Position numbers and translations under genes: made by a program. From NCBI GenBank assembly GCA_965221855.1, contig CBDCSV010000001.1, forward strand, positions 372,001 to 436,000: a DNA stretch of 64,000 nt, in the 5' to 3' direction. Positions 7,610-16,715 of the stretch are shown in pieces. This DNA comes from JAJDXO01 sp965221855 (GTDB lineage Bacteria; Pseudomonadota; Alphaproteobacteria; Rhodospirillales; UBA2165). Each line of letters opens with the position of its first letter. Position 1 is the stretch's first letter. A model generated the notes under the pieces. It saw only the letters and a program-made list of their open reading frames with translations, had not been told where the DNA came from and did not search any database.

Positions 7610-8830
7610 ATGAAGAGCGGACGCGACCACGCGCGCGTACTAATCTACAGCCATGACAGCTTTGGACTGGGGCACCTTCGCCGGTGCCGGGCGATCGCCC
7701 ATGCCCTGGTCGGCTCGTCCGGCGGACTATCAGTTCTGATACTGTCCGGCTCGCCGATCATCGGCAGTTTCGATTTCCGCGCGCGCGTCGACTTCGTGCG
7801 CGTGCCCGGTGTCATCAAGCTGCGCAACGGCGAGTACACCCCGCTCAATCTGCATCTGGATATCGAGCATACCATGGACCTGCGCGGCTCCATCATTCGC
7901 CATACGGCGGAGGCCTTCGATCCGGATCTGTTCATCGTCGACAAGGAGCCCCTCGGACTTCGCGGCGAGGTGAGCGAAACGCTCCATGTGCTCAAGGAAC
8001 GGGGGACGGCGTTGGCGCTCGGTCTGCGGGACGTGATGGATGAGCCTGCGCTCCTCGGACCCGAATGGGAACGCAAGAACGTCATGCCGGCGCTGATGGA
8101 CCTCTACGACCAAATCTGGGTCTATGGCCTTCCCCAAATCTACGACCCGTTGTCCGGGCTGGACATTCCAGATCAGGTTCGCCGCAAGATGGTCTTCACC
8201 GGATACCTGCGCTACGGCGTACCGGATGCGGCCTCGGTCTCGCCGGCGCCCGATATTCAGGAACCCTATATTCTGGTAACCGCCGGGGGCGGCGGCGACG
8301 GCGACGCGCTGGTCGACTGGGTGATCCGCGCCTATGAGACCGACCCCGATATCCCGCACCCGTCGCTGATCGTTTTCGGACCGTTCATGCAGCCGGAAAG
8401 TCAGGAGGCGTTTCTTGACCGCATTGGGAGGTTGGACGCGGTCGAGGCCATCACTTTCGATGCCCGTCTCGAACACTTCGTCAAGGCGGCGGTCGGCGTC
8501 GTCGGCATGGGGGGATACAATACCTTCTGCGAGATCCTCTCGTTCGACAAGCCCGCCCTGATCGTGCCGCGAACGCGGCCCAGGATGGAGCAGTACATCC
8601 GGGCGGCGCGGGCGCAGGAAACCGGCCTGCTTTCCATGCTGGAGGATGACGGTATCCGGGACGCGAAATCCATGGCGACGGCGCTCAGGCAACTGACCCA
8701 GCAGAAGCGGCCGTCCGAAGTGGTCGTTCCCGGACTGCTCGATGGTCTCGGGAATATTTGCCGCCTGACCGATACGTGGCTCGACGAGGATCGGCGTCCG
8801 GACATCAAGGTCGTCGAAGAAAGGGCCTGA
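7610..8830 (+). CDS. MurG-like glycosyltransferase (GT-B fold), first of two paralogues
   Basis: Predicted cytoplasmic glycosyltransferase of 406 residues. The N-terminal half opens with the family signature GLGHLRRCRAIAHAL, and the C-terminal half carries GMGGYNTFCEILSFDKPALIVPR-type sequence (about residues 300-322), which in MurG-like enzymes binds the nucleotide sugar. It resembles the second enzyme of this kind in the same operon (11791-12972). The gene stands 98 bp after the iron transporter and its stop overlaps the next start (TGATG), opening a run of overlapping glycosyltransferase genes. Donor and acceptor are unknown. Confidence 0.75.
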   Translation: MKSGRDHARVLIYSHDSFGLGHLRRCRAIAHALVGSSGGLSVLILSGSPIIGSFDFRARVDFVRVPGVIKLRNGEYTPLNLHLDIEHTMDLRGSIIRHTAEAFDPDLFIVDKEPLGLRGEVSETLHVLKERGTALALGLRDVMDEPALLGPEWERKNVMPALMDLYDQIWVYGLPQIYDPLSGLDIPDQVRRKMVFTGYLRYGVPDAASVSPAPDIQEPYILVTAGGGGDGDALVDWVIRAYETDPDIPHPSLIVFGPFMQPESQEAFLDRIGRLDAVEAITFDARLEHFVKAAVGVVGMGGYNTFCEILSFDKPALIVPRTRPRMEQYIRAARAQETGLLSMLEDDGIRDAKSMATALRQLTQQKRPSEVVVPGLLDGLGNICRLTDTWLDEDRRPDIKVVEERA

Positions 8831-10077
8831 TGACCACGGCTATCGTCCTGAAGGGCTACCCGAGGCTTTCCGAGACATTCATCGCGCAGGAAATTCTGGC
8901 TCTGCAGGAGGCGGGTCTCGACCTCTGTATCGTCTCGCTGCGTCACCCGACGGACGGCGCCGTCCATCCGGTTCACCGCCGGATCGACGCTCCGGTCAAT
9001 TACCTGCCCGAATATCTGTGGCGTGAGCCGGTCCGCGTACTGAGATCCTGGCGGCGGGTCCGTAAATTCGAGACCTATGCCGAAGCGCGCCGGGCGTGGC
9101 GCAGGGATCTTGCGCGCGATCCGACGCCGAACCGGATTCGGCGCTGGGGGCAGGCGCTGGTGCTGGCCGCCGAATTGGGGCCCGAGGTCGACCGCCTGTA
9201 CGCCCACTTCCTTCATACGCCGTCATCCGTGGCGCGGTACGCGTCGATCCTCCGGAACATTCCATGGTCCGCTTCGGCGCACGCCGTCGATATCTGGACC
9301 ACCCCCGAATGGGAATTGCGGGAAAAGCTCGCCAGCGCCGACTGGGTGCTGACCTGCACCAGGGCAAACCGGGAATACCTGGCGCCGCTTGCCCCTGATC
9401 CGGATCGGGTGTCGCTGGCCTATCACGGCGTTGATCTCGACCGGTTTCCAGCCGGAGGGGGGAAGGAAAATTCCCGTCGTGTACCAAATCCGGACTCGCC
9501 CATCCGTATTTTGTCCGTCGGCCGGCTGGTACCCAAGAAAGGGTACGCGGATCTCCTCACGGCCCTGGCGAAACTGCCGAGGGAACCGGCCTGGCGGTTC
9601 GAGCACATTGGCGGGGGCCCCGAAAAGAAGCGGCTTCGGCGGATGGCCGCGGGGCTGGGGATCGGGGATCGAATCGACTGGCGCGGCGCCCAGCCGCAGG
9701 ACGTGGTCGCCGAGGCTTACCGGACGTCGGATATATTCGCGCTCACCTGCGTGGTCGCGCCCAACGGGGACCGGGACGGATTGCCGAACGTCCTGATGGA
9801 AGCGCAGAGCCAGGGCCTGCCTGTCGTCGCAACCAACGTGTCCGCGATACCCGAGCTGATCCTCGACGGCAAAACCGGCTTGCTTGCCGAGCCGGGAGAC
9901 ACGGAGGCCATTGCGGCCCACCTGGAGTTGCTGATCCGCGACGCCGGTCGCCGGGATGCGATCGGCGCCGCGGGAGCGGCGCGGGTCCGGCGCAGCTTCG
10001 CCTTCTCCGATTGCATCGGTTCGGTCGTCGAAAGATTTGGTCTGCAGGCGCGCCCTTCGGTTTCGCGGGTCGCATGA
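8830..10077 (+). CDS. GT4-family glycosyltransferase
   Basis: Retaining GT-B glycosyltransferase of 415 residues. The C-terminal half has the family pattern: SVGRLVPKKGYADLL at the start of the donor domain and the E-x7-E motif in GLPNVLMEAQSQGLPVVAT, followed by IPELILDGKTGLL. The N-terminal MTTAIVLKGYPRLSETFI matches the colanic-acid/exopolysaccharide subgroup that starts 'YPRLSETFI'. The ATG at 8830 overlaps the upstream stop and follows AAAGGG. The gene ends in an ATGA overlap with the next glycosyltransferase. It probably adds one sugar to a polysaccharide or lipid-linked glycan. Confidence 0.85.
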   Translation: MTTAIVLKGYPRLSETFIAQEILALQEAGLDLCIVSLRHPTDGAVHPVHRRIDAPVNYLPEYLWREPVRVLRSWRRVRKFETYAEARRAWRRDLARDPTPNRIRRWGQALVLAAELGPEVDRLYAHFLHTPSSVARYASILRNIPWSASAHAVDIWTTPEWELREKLASADWVLTCTRANREYLAPLAPDPDRVSLAYHGVDLDRFPAGGGKENSRRVPNPDSPIRILSVGRLVPKKGYADLLTALAKLPREPAWRFEHIGGGPEKKRLRRMAAGLGIGDRIDWRGAQPQDVVAEAYRTSDIFALTCVVAPNGDRDGLPNVLMEAQSQGLPVVATNVSAIPELILDGKTGLLAEPGDTEAIAAHLELLIRDAGRRDAIGAAGAARVRRSFAFSDCIGSVVERFGLQARPSVSRVA

Positions 10078-11201
10078 AGATCGCCTTCTATGCGCCGATG
10101 AAATCTCCCGATCACCCGATACCGTCGGGGGATCAAATTGTCGGCAGGGCGTTGATTTCGGCGCTGGAGAGCGCCGGCCACGACGTCGACCTGGGTTGCC
10201 GGATACGAACCTGGCAGAAGTTTCCCGATGCCCGCCGGCAGGAACGCCTCGCGGGACTGAGCGAGCGGGCGGCGGAGCTGCTGGTCCGCCGGTATCGCCG
10301 CCGGCCGGAACAGCGGCCGGACCTCTGGTTTACCTACCACCTCTATCACAAGGCGCCCGACTGGCTTGGTCCCGCGGTGAGCGAAAGAATGGGAATTCCC
10401 TATGTGGCGGCCGAGGCGTCCTTCGCGCCGAAACGGGCGGAGGGTCCCTGGGACGTGGGACACAAGGCCGCCGAGGCGGCAATTCGCCGGGCCAAGGTCA
10501 TCTTCGGCATGAATTCCCTCGACGCCAACTGCGTGGCGCCGCTGGTTTCCGATGGCGCCCGGATGGTTCAGCTCAAACCCTTCCTCGCCGGAGAACCCGG
10601 TCCCGGCCGCGCCGGACGCGCGCAGGCACGGTGGGCGTTGTCGGCCCGCTACGGGTTGGATCCGGAGATTCCCTGGTTGCTGACCGTGGCGATGATGCGC
10701 GACGGCGCCAAACTGCGCTCCTATGAAACCCTTGCCGCGGCCCTCGACCGGATTTCGGGCGCGTCCTGGCAATTGGTTGTCGCCGGCGACGGCGAAGCGC
10801 GATCAACGATAGAACGACTTTTTCCGTTGGACCGGACCGTGTTTACCGGCCGGCTCGGCGCCGACGGGCTCGCCGTGCTGTATTCCGCGGCCGACCTGTA
10901 TGTGTGGCCCGCCATCAACGAAGCCTACGGAATGGCTCTTCTGGAGGCCCAGGCGGCGGGATTGCCGGCCGTCGCCGGCGATACCGGCGGGGTAGGCGAT
11001 ATTGTCCGTCACGGCGAGACGGGTCTGCTGGTGCCGGTGGGCGATGCGGCCGCGTTCGCCGAGGCCGTCATGTCGATGCTCGGGGATGAAGACCGCCTCG
11101 GGGACATGGGCGGCCGGGCGGCCGAAGTGGCCGAACGGGAACATGGTCTCGAGGCCGCCTCGGCTGCCATGGGGCCTGTTCTGGAGGCGCTCGTCCAATG
11201 A
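10074..11201 (+). CDS. GT4-family glycosyltransferase
   Basis: Second GT4-type enzyme in the operon, 375 residues. The N-terminus MKIAFYAPMKSPDHP and the C-terminal E-x7-E motif NEAYGMALLEAQAAGLP, followed by GDIVRHGETGLLVPVGD, support the family. Start ATG 10074 overlaps the previous stop (ATGA), and its own stop overlaps the phosphatase start in the same way, so the genes are very likely translated together. The sugar transferred cannot be told. Confidence 0.85.
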   Translation: MKIAFYAPMKSPDHPIPSGDQIVGRALISALESAGHDVDLGCRIRTWQKFPDARRQERLAGLSERAAELLVRRYRRRPEQRPDLWFTYHLYHKAPDWLGPAVSERMGIPYVAAEASFAPKRAEGPWDVGHKAAEAAIRRAKVIFGMNSLDANCVAPLVSDGARMVQLKPFLAGEPGPGRAGRAQARWALSARYGLDPEIPWLLTVAMMRDGAKLRSYETLAAALDRISGASWQLVVAGDGEARSTIERLFPLDRTVFTGRLGADGLAVLYSAADLYVWPAINEAYGMALLEAQAAGLPAVAGDTGGVGDIVRHGETGLLVPVGDAAAFAEAVMSMLGDEDRLGDMGGRAAEVAEREHGLEAASAAMGPVLEALVQ

Positions 11202-11785
11202 CGATTCTCGCCATGATCCGGCACGGCAATACGGACTGGAACAGGCAGGGGCTTATCCAGGGCCACAGCGACATCGGGCTGGGCCCGGAGGGGAAGCGGG
11301 AAGTCGCCGGCTGGCGGGTTCCCGACGACCTCGACGGTCATGACTGGATCGCCAGCCCGCTCAGCCGGGCCATGGAGACCGCCCGAATTCTCATCGGACG
11401 GCCGCCGGAGATCGATCCGCGTCTTTCGGAAATGAGCTGGGGGGAATGGGAAGGACGCACCCTAGAAGATTTGCGGGCCGAACTGGGCGATCTCATGGCG
11501 GCCTGGGAGGCGAAGGGATTGGATTTCCGCGGGCCCGGCGGTGAAAGTCCGAGGGAGGTCCAGGACCGGGTCAAACCCTTTTTGGCCGAGCGCTCGGAGG
11601 CCGGCCGGCCAACGGTCGCGGTTTGCCACCGCGGTGTCGTGCGCGCCGTCTACGCCCTGGCGACCGGCTGGGACATGGTGGACAAACCGGAAACCAAGCT
11701 CCTGGACAACTGTGTTCACTATTTTCGGCTCGAGGCCGGCGGCCGGCCGGTGATCGACCATCTCAACGTCAGCCTGGAGTCTTGA
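11198..11785 (+). CDS. Histidine phosphatase family protein (phosphoglycerate-mutase-like)
   Basis: Branch-1 histidine phosphatase of 195 residues. The catalytic RHG motif is at residues 8-10 (MIRHGNTDWN), an acidic segment LSEMSWGEWEG lies near 75, and the second catalytic His is in AVCHRGVVRAV near residue 145. In glycan clusters such enzymes often remove phosphate from sugar phosphates, comparable to GpgP or alpha-ribazole phosphatase. Location between four glycosyltransferases suggests a sugar-phosphate or glycosyl-phosphoglycerate type substrate, but that is inference. Confidence 0.85.
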   Translation: MTILAMIRHGNTDWNRQGLIQGHSDIGLGPEGKREVAGWRVPDDLDGHDWIASPLSRAMETARILIGRPPEIDPRLSEMSWGEWEGRTLEDLRAELGDLMAAWEAKGLDFRGPGGESPREVQDRVKPFLAERSEAGRPTVAVCHRGVVRAVYALATGWDMVDKPETKLLDNCVHYFRLEAGGRPVIDHLNVSLES

Positions 11786-11790
11786 GGAAC

Positions 11791-12972
11791 GTGCCCTCGG
11801 TCCTTTTCCACGTCCAGCATCTTCTGGGTATTGGCCATTTGAAACGGGCGGCGACCCTGGCGCGCGCCATGTCCGCCCGGGGGATCGAGGTGACGCTCGT
11901 CTCGGGGGGTGAGCATGTCCCGGTCCTGGATGACAGCGGCATGCGGTTCGTTCAGTTGCCGCCGGTGAAAGCGTCGGATCGGACTTTCGGATCCGTCGTC
12001 GATGCGGACGGCCGGGAAATCGGCAGCGAAATCCGGACCGAACGCCGGGATATGCTGATCAGCCTGCTTGATGAAATCCGGCCCGATGTCCTGATAGTGG
12101 AGCTCTATCCCTTCGGCAGGCGCCAATTGCGCTCCGAATTGACGCCGCTGATCGAGACGGCGCGGGAGATGTCGCCGCGCCCCACGATCGTCTCTTCCGT
12201 CCGCGACATCCTGGTCGAAAAGAATCGGCCCGAGCGGGACCGGGAGCTGGTCGATACGGCGAAACGGTTGTTCGATGCGGTCTTCGTCCATGGCGACCCG
12301 GCGCTGATCCCGTTCGATCGAACGTTTCCGCTGGCCGGCGAGATAGCGGATCTTCTGCACTACACCGGCTACGTGGTCGAGCACCGGAAGATCGAGAATG
12401 CAAAGGGCGGGCAGGGGACGGGAGAGGTCATCGTCTCGTCGGGCAGCGGCGCCGTCGGCGAACTGCTTCTGAGGACCGCCGTCGAGGCGCGGCCGCATAC
12501 ATCCTATTCGGACACCCCCTGGCGACTGCTGGCCGGGTACAGCCTGCCGGACCACATCTTCGAGGAAATTGCCGGGACGGCGCCCGATGGCGTGGTGGTC
12601 GAGCGCGCCCGGGAGGATTTCGTCACGCTGCTGAAGAATTGCCGGTTGTCGATCAGCCAGGGCGGCTACAACACCATCATGGAAGTGTTGGCCTGCGGCG
12701 CGCGGGGAATCGCCGTGCCTTACGCCGGCGGTCACGAGACCGAGCAAACCCTGCGGGCGCGTCTCCTGGAGGAGCGGGGGTTGATCCAGCAGATACCGGA
12801 AGGAGAACTCACCGTCGAAAGACTGGTCGCCGCCATCGAGCGGGCGGAACATCTGGACCCGCCGGGTCCGGACGGCATCGATACCGGCGGTGCGGATGAA
12901 ACCGCGCGGCTGGTCGAGCATCTGATTCCGGCCGCCGGGGCCGGCAATGACAACGGCAATATCGGCGCCTAA
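11791..12972 (+). CDS. MurG-like glycosyltransferase, second paralogue
   Basis: GT-B glycosyltransferase of about 393 residues, similar in plan to 7610-8830. The N-terminus has LLGIGHLKRAATLARAM and the C-terminal half has ISQGGYNTIMEVLACGARGI with the HETEQTLRA stretch after it. The start is uncertain: GTG 11791 is preferred because conserved sequence (PSVLFHVQHLLG) begins there, but TTG 11782 overlapping the phosphatase stop is also possible; neither has a well-spaced ribosome site. Having two members of this uncommon family in one operon suggests successive sugar additions. Confidence 0.75.
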   Translation: MPSVLFHVQHLLGIGHLKRAATLARAMSARGIEVTLVSGGEHVPVLDDSGMRFVQLPPVKASDRTFGSVVDADGREIGSEIRTERRDMLISLLDEIRPDVLIVELYPFGRRQLRSELTPLIETAREMSPRPTIVSSVRDILVEKNRPERDRELVDTAKRLFDAVFVHGDPALIPFDRTFPLAGEIADLLHYTGYVVEHRKIENAKGGQGTGEVIVSSGSGAVGELLLRTAVEARPHTSYSDTPWRLLAGYSLPDHIFEEIAGTAPDGVVVERAREDFVTLLKNCRLSISQGGYNTIMEVLACGARGIAVPYAGGHETEQTLRARLLEERGLIQQIPEGELTVERLVAAIERAEHLDPPGPDGIDTGGADETARLVEHLIPAAGAGNDNGNIGA

Positions 12973-13056
12973 GTCATTGGAACATGGCGGGGTATTCGCT
13001 ACGCTGGCGCCCAAGTCGGCGATGCGGCCGCGGTGAGCCGGGCAATGGAACGGGCC

Positions 13057-13065
13057 GAGGAGAGG
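13057..13065 (+). promoter_or_regulatory. Ribosome binding site that sets a TTG start
   Basis: The purine-rich GAGGAGAGG ends 8 bases before TTG 13074, near-ideal spacing. It outweighs the in-frame ATG at 12984, which has no such site and would add 30 residues of Arg/Gly-rich sequence unlike a membrane-protein N-terminus. Confidence 0.7.
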
Positions 13066-13073
13066 TAGACCAG

Positions 13074-16000
13074 TTGGAGAAGGGGCTCTTTTCCTACATC
13101 TGGCGTCACAGCAAGGTGCAGCAGCTGTTCCTGCTCATGTTGAGCGTGGCGGCGATGCCGTTCTATTTCTACACACTCGAAATTCCCAAGCAGGTCGTCA
13201 ATGAGGCCATCGGCGGCGAGGATTTCCCGCGGGAAATCCTCGGGTTCGAGTTCGATCAGATTGCGTTTCTGATGTTCCTGTCGGGGGTGTTTCTGCTCCT
13301 GATCCTGGTCAATGGCGGTTTCAAATACGCCAACAATGTCTACCGCGGCATTGTCGGCGAGCGAATGCTTCGCCGCCTTCGCTTCGAGTTGATTTCACGG
13401 GTGATGCGATTCCCGCTGCCCCAGTTCCGCAAGACCTCGCAAGGCGAAGTGGTCTCCATCGTCTCCCAGGAGACCGAGCCCTTGGGCGGGTTTTTCGCCG
13501 ATGCATTTGCGCTGCTCATTTATCAGGGCGGGCTGCTGGCGACCCTGATGGTGTTCATGTTCAAGCAGGATTGGAAGCTGGGTCTCGCGGCGATCATCCT
13601 GTATCCGCCGCAGGCATATCTAATCCCCATACTCCAGCGGAAGGTCAACGCCCTGGGTAAACAGCGGGTGCAGGCGGTTCGGGAGCTCTCGGAGCGGATC
13701 GGCGAAGCGGTCGGCGGGGCGTCCGAAATTCACGCCAACGATACCTCGCAGTTCGAATTGGCCGACTTTTCCCGCCGTCTCGGGATCATCTATCGGGTCC
13801 GGTTCCGGATTTACGTCCTCAAGTTCCTGATCAAGTTCATCAATAACACCCTCGCCCTGCTGACGCCGTTCTTCTTCTATTCGATCGGCGGCTGGCTGGT
13901 GATCCGCGGCGATCTCACACTGGGGGCGCTGGTCGCCGTGCTCAGCGCCTACAAAGATGTGTCGGCGCCGTGGAAAATGCTGCTGACCTACTACCAGCGC
14001 ATGGAAGACGCCCGGATCAAGTTCACGCAGATCGCCGATAAGTTTCAGCCGGCGGGAATGCTCGAAGAGGAGACCCAGACGGAAGAACCCGAAAGTTTGC
14101 CCGAGTTTTCCGGCAAGCTGGTCGCCTCGAACATCAGCCTTTCCGAGGATGACGGCCTGCGGGTTATCGACGGCGCCTCCCTGTCGATCGATCTTCCCCG
14201 GCATGTGGCTCTGGTCGGGCCCGGCGGCAGCGGCAAGAATGAATTTTCGCAGGTGCTTGCCCGGCTGCTCGCGCCGGACAGCGGCCGGCTTAGTATCGGC
14301 GGCCACAATCTCATCGAGCTTCCGGAAACCGTCGTCGGCCGAAAGATTTCCTATGTGGGTCAAAACGCCTACATGTTCGCGGGAACCATCCGGGACAACC
14401 TGCTCTACGGCCTGAAGCACCGGCCCCAGGCCGAGCGGCCGATGGAGGGCGACGACGCCAAGCAGCGCGAATGGGAAATTCGAGAGGCGAAGAGTTCCGG
14501 CAACCTGGAATATGACCGGATGGCCGATTGGGTCGATACGGCGGCCGTCGGAGGCCCAGGCAACCTGACGGCGCGGATCAATGACGTCCTTCGGGTGGCC
14601 GGCCTCTCGACCGAAGTCTATCAGATAGGTCTGCGCCGGACGGTTGACCCGCGGGAGAAGCCCGAGCTTGCCGCCCTTGTTCTGGAAGCCCGAAAGAAGA
14701 TGCGCCGGCGGCTGGAGGAACCCGAGGTCTCGCAGTTCGTTGAAAGCTTCGATTCGGAAAAATTCAACACCAATGCTTCCGTGGCGGAGAATATCCTGTT
14801 CGGTAAGCCGGTGGGCGACGAATTCGCCATCGACCGGATGGGTGAAAACGCCTACGTGCTCGGTGTTCTGGAGACGGTCGGTCTCAGCGGCGATTTTCTC
14901 GAAAAAGGCCTGCGGCTGGCCGAAATCATGGTCGACCTGTTCCAGGGGCTGCCGGCGGATCACGAATTTTTTGAACGCTTCAGCTTCATCGGTTCCGACG
15001 ATCTGCCGGAGTTTCAGGCCATACTGGCGCGCGTCGCGCAAAATGGCCTCGAGTCCATCGGCGATGAAGACATGGCCCGCCTTCGGGCCTTGCCGTTCCG
15101 GCTTATTCCCGCCCGCCACCATCTGGGCCTCATCGACGAATCGTTCCGGCCGCGCATTTTGGAGGCCCGCAAGGCATTCCACGCGGGCCTGCCCGACGAG
15201 ATGACTGCCTCGGTGGAGTTCTTTGATGTCGAGGCCTACAACGCGGCGAGCCCGGTTCAGGACAATATCCTTTTCGGCAAGCTCGCCGGCGAGCGCGCCG
15301 GCAGCGCGGAAAAGGTCGGCGATCTGGTCTCCGAGGTGGTGGATGAAGCCGGCCTCCGCCAGCACATCGTCGACCTTGGCCTCGACTACAATGTCGGGAT
15401 CGGCGGCGCGCGGCTTTCCATCGGACAGCGGCAGAAGCTCGGTATCGCGCGCGGGATCATCCGGAAGCCCGACATCTTGGTTATCAACGAAGCGCTCAGC
15501 GGCCTCGACCCGGACAATCAGTCCTTGCTTCTCGAAGGCGTTCGCCGCGCCCAGGATGGCCGCTCGCTGATCTACGTGGACGGCCAATCGCCGGGCAGCT
15601 CGGACTTCGAGCAAGTCGTGTCGATGGCGAGCGGCAGGGTGGTGGACCAGGGCCTCGGCGCCCAGCCGGCGCCCGTCGAGGAGGCCGGCGAACGAGAGGA
15701 AGGGGCCGGCGGATTCGGGGACGAAATCGATGTCTTGTCGTCGATCCCGCTTTTCGAGGGCATGGACCGCTCCCGGCTCAAGCTGCTGACCTTTGCCTCG
15801 GACCGCCATATCTACGATCCGGGCCAGGTGGTTATCCGTCAGGGTGAAGTCGGCGAGACCGCGTACATCATACTCGGCGGGACCGCGGATATCATTCTGG
15901 AAACCGCCGACGGGCCGACCAATATCGCCACGCTGGGGCGCAATGATCAGTTTGGCGAATTGGCGCTGCTGTGCGAGGCGCCGCGGACCGCCACCGTCAT

Positions 16001-16682
16001 GGCCGGCGAGCCGCTGACCGTGCTCAGCATTTCCAAGGACGTGTTCATCAAGCTGATCGCCGAGGATGCGGAGATGTCGGCCCGGATTACGCGCTCCATA
16101 GCGGAGCGGCTGGAGAGGACCACACGCGACCTGAGTGCCGCCTCCACCGTGCGGGACCCGGTCACCAACCTTCCGGACGCCCGTATTTTCCGGGATCGCC
16201 TCCGGCAGTCGACGGCCCGTTTCCGCCGCTTCGGCGAGCGGGCCGCTATCCTGAGCTGGACCCTCGACGATATTCACGGCGCCAATGGCGGGTTGCCGGC
16301 AGCCGCCCGCGACAGTTTGTTCAAGGAGATTGCCGAGCGTCTGACGGCTTGTACCCAGGAAACCGATACCCGGGCCCGTCTCTCCGAGACCGAGTTTGGA
16401 CTTATCCTCGGCGCCATGGACCCCGGCGCCGACCCCCTGGCGATGGCTCAACGAACCGTGGATGGCATTGCCCGGCCCGTCGAAGTGGACGGTCACACGG
16501 TGAATTTGGGTGATGCGGGAGAAATCAGGTTCCTCGTGCTCGATGATCGGGACGCCGATACTCAACTGGAGGCTTGCCGGTCGGGAGAGGGGCGGGTTCT
16601 CGTTCCGTCCGGTATTCCCGCGGAAACCGGGCGGGCGGCCGGGGAGCAGACCGGGGACGATAGCGATCGTCCGGGGTCATGA
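13074..16682 (+). CDS. Giant fusion: ABC-exporter membrane domain, degenerate and expanded ABC ATPase, cyclic-nucleotide-binding domain, degenerate GGDEF domain
   Basis: A 1202-residue inner-membrane protein. Residues about 10-320 form a type-1 exporter membrane domain with six helices. The ATPase begins with Walker A GPGGSGKN (382-389): the Lys is kept but the usual Ser/Thr is Asn. The Q-loop is YVGQN near 430. About 330 extra residues then separate it from the signature LSIGQ (781-785). Walker B reads ILVINE (801-806), with Asn for Asp but the catalytic Glu kept; the H-loop His is replaced (VDG near 836). Residues about 887-1010 are a cNMP-binding domain (DPGQVVIRQGEVGETAY, FGELALL). Residues about 1026-1160 align with a GGDEF domain (DPVTNLPDARIFRDRL), but the motif is SETEF. 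ATP turnover and c-di-GMP synthesis are therefore doubtful; a gated or scaffold transporter for the glycan made by the upstream genes is my inference. Confidence 0.8.
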   Translation: MEKGLFSYIWRHSKVQQLFLLMLSVAAMPFYFYTLEIPKQVVNEAIGGEDFPREILGFEFDQIAFLMFLSGVFLLLILVNGGFKYANNVYRGIVGERMLRRLRFELISRVMRFPLPQFRKTSQGEVVSIVSQETEPLGGFFADAFALLIYQGGLLATLMVFMFKQDWKLGLAAIILYPPQAYLIPILQRKVNALGKQRVQAVRELSERIGEAVGGASEIHANDTSQFELADFSRRLGIIYRVRFRIYVLKFLIKFINNTLALLTPFFFYSIGGWLVIRGDLTLGALVAVLSAYKDVSAPWKMLLTYYQRMEDARIKFTQIADKFQPAGMLEEETQTEEPESLPEFSGKLVASNISLSEDDGLRVIDGASLSIDLPRHVALVGPGGSGKNEFSQVLARLLAPDSGRLSIGGHNLIELPETVVGRKISYVGQNAYMFAGTIRDNLLYGLKHRPQAERPMEGDDAKQREWEIREAKSSGNLEYDRMADWVDTAAVGGPGNLTARINDVLRVAGLSTEVYQIGLRRTVDPREKPELAALVLEARKKMRRRLEEPEVSQFVESFDSEKFNTNASVAENILFGKPVGDEFAIDRMGENAYVLGVLETVGLSGDFLEKGLRLAEIMVDLFQGLPADHEFFERFSFIGSDDLPEFQAILARVAQNGLESIGDEDMARLRALPFRLIPARHHLGLIDESFRPRILEARKAFHAGLPDEMTASVEFFDVEAYNAASPVQDNILFGKLAGERAGSAEKVGDLVSEVVDEAGLRQHIVDLGLDYNVGIGGARLSIGQRQKLGIARGIIRKPDILVINEALSGLDPDNQSLLLEGVRRAQDGRSLIYVDGQSPGSSDFEQVVSMASGRVVDQGLGAQPAPVEEAGEREEGAGGFGDEIDVLSSIPLFEGMDRSRLKLLTFASDRHIYDPGQVVIRQGEVGETAYIILGGTADIILETADGPTNIATLGRNDQFGELALLCEAPRTATVMAGEPLTVLSISKDVFIKLIAEDAEMSARITRSIAERLERTTRDLSAASTVRDPVTNLPDARIFRDRLRQSTARFRRFGERAAILSWTLDDIHGANGGLPAAARDSLFKEIAERLTACTQETDTRARLSETEFGLILGAMDPGADPLAMAQRTVDGIARPVEVDGHTVNLGDAGEIRFLVLDDRDADTQLEACRSGEGRVLVPSGIPAETGRAAGEQTGDDSDRPGS

Positions 16683-16715
16683 AGTTGCCGCCGGAGAAGG
16701 ATTAAGTAGAACCCT

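Noticed and set aside
13620..16565. 981-codon minus-strand open frame opposite the ABC fusion gene
   Set aside because: Antisense shadow; no family pattern, and the plus strand has clear domains over the same stretch.
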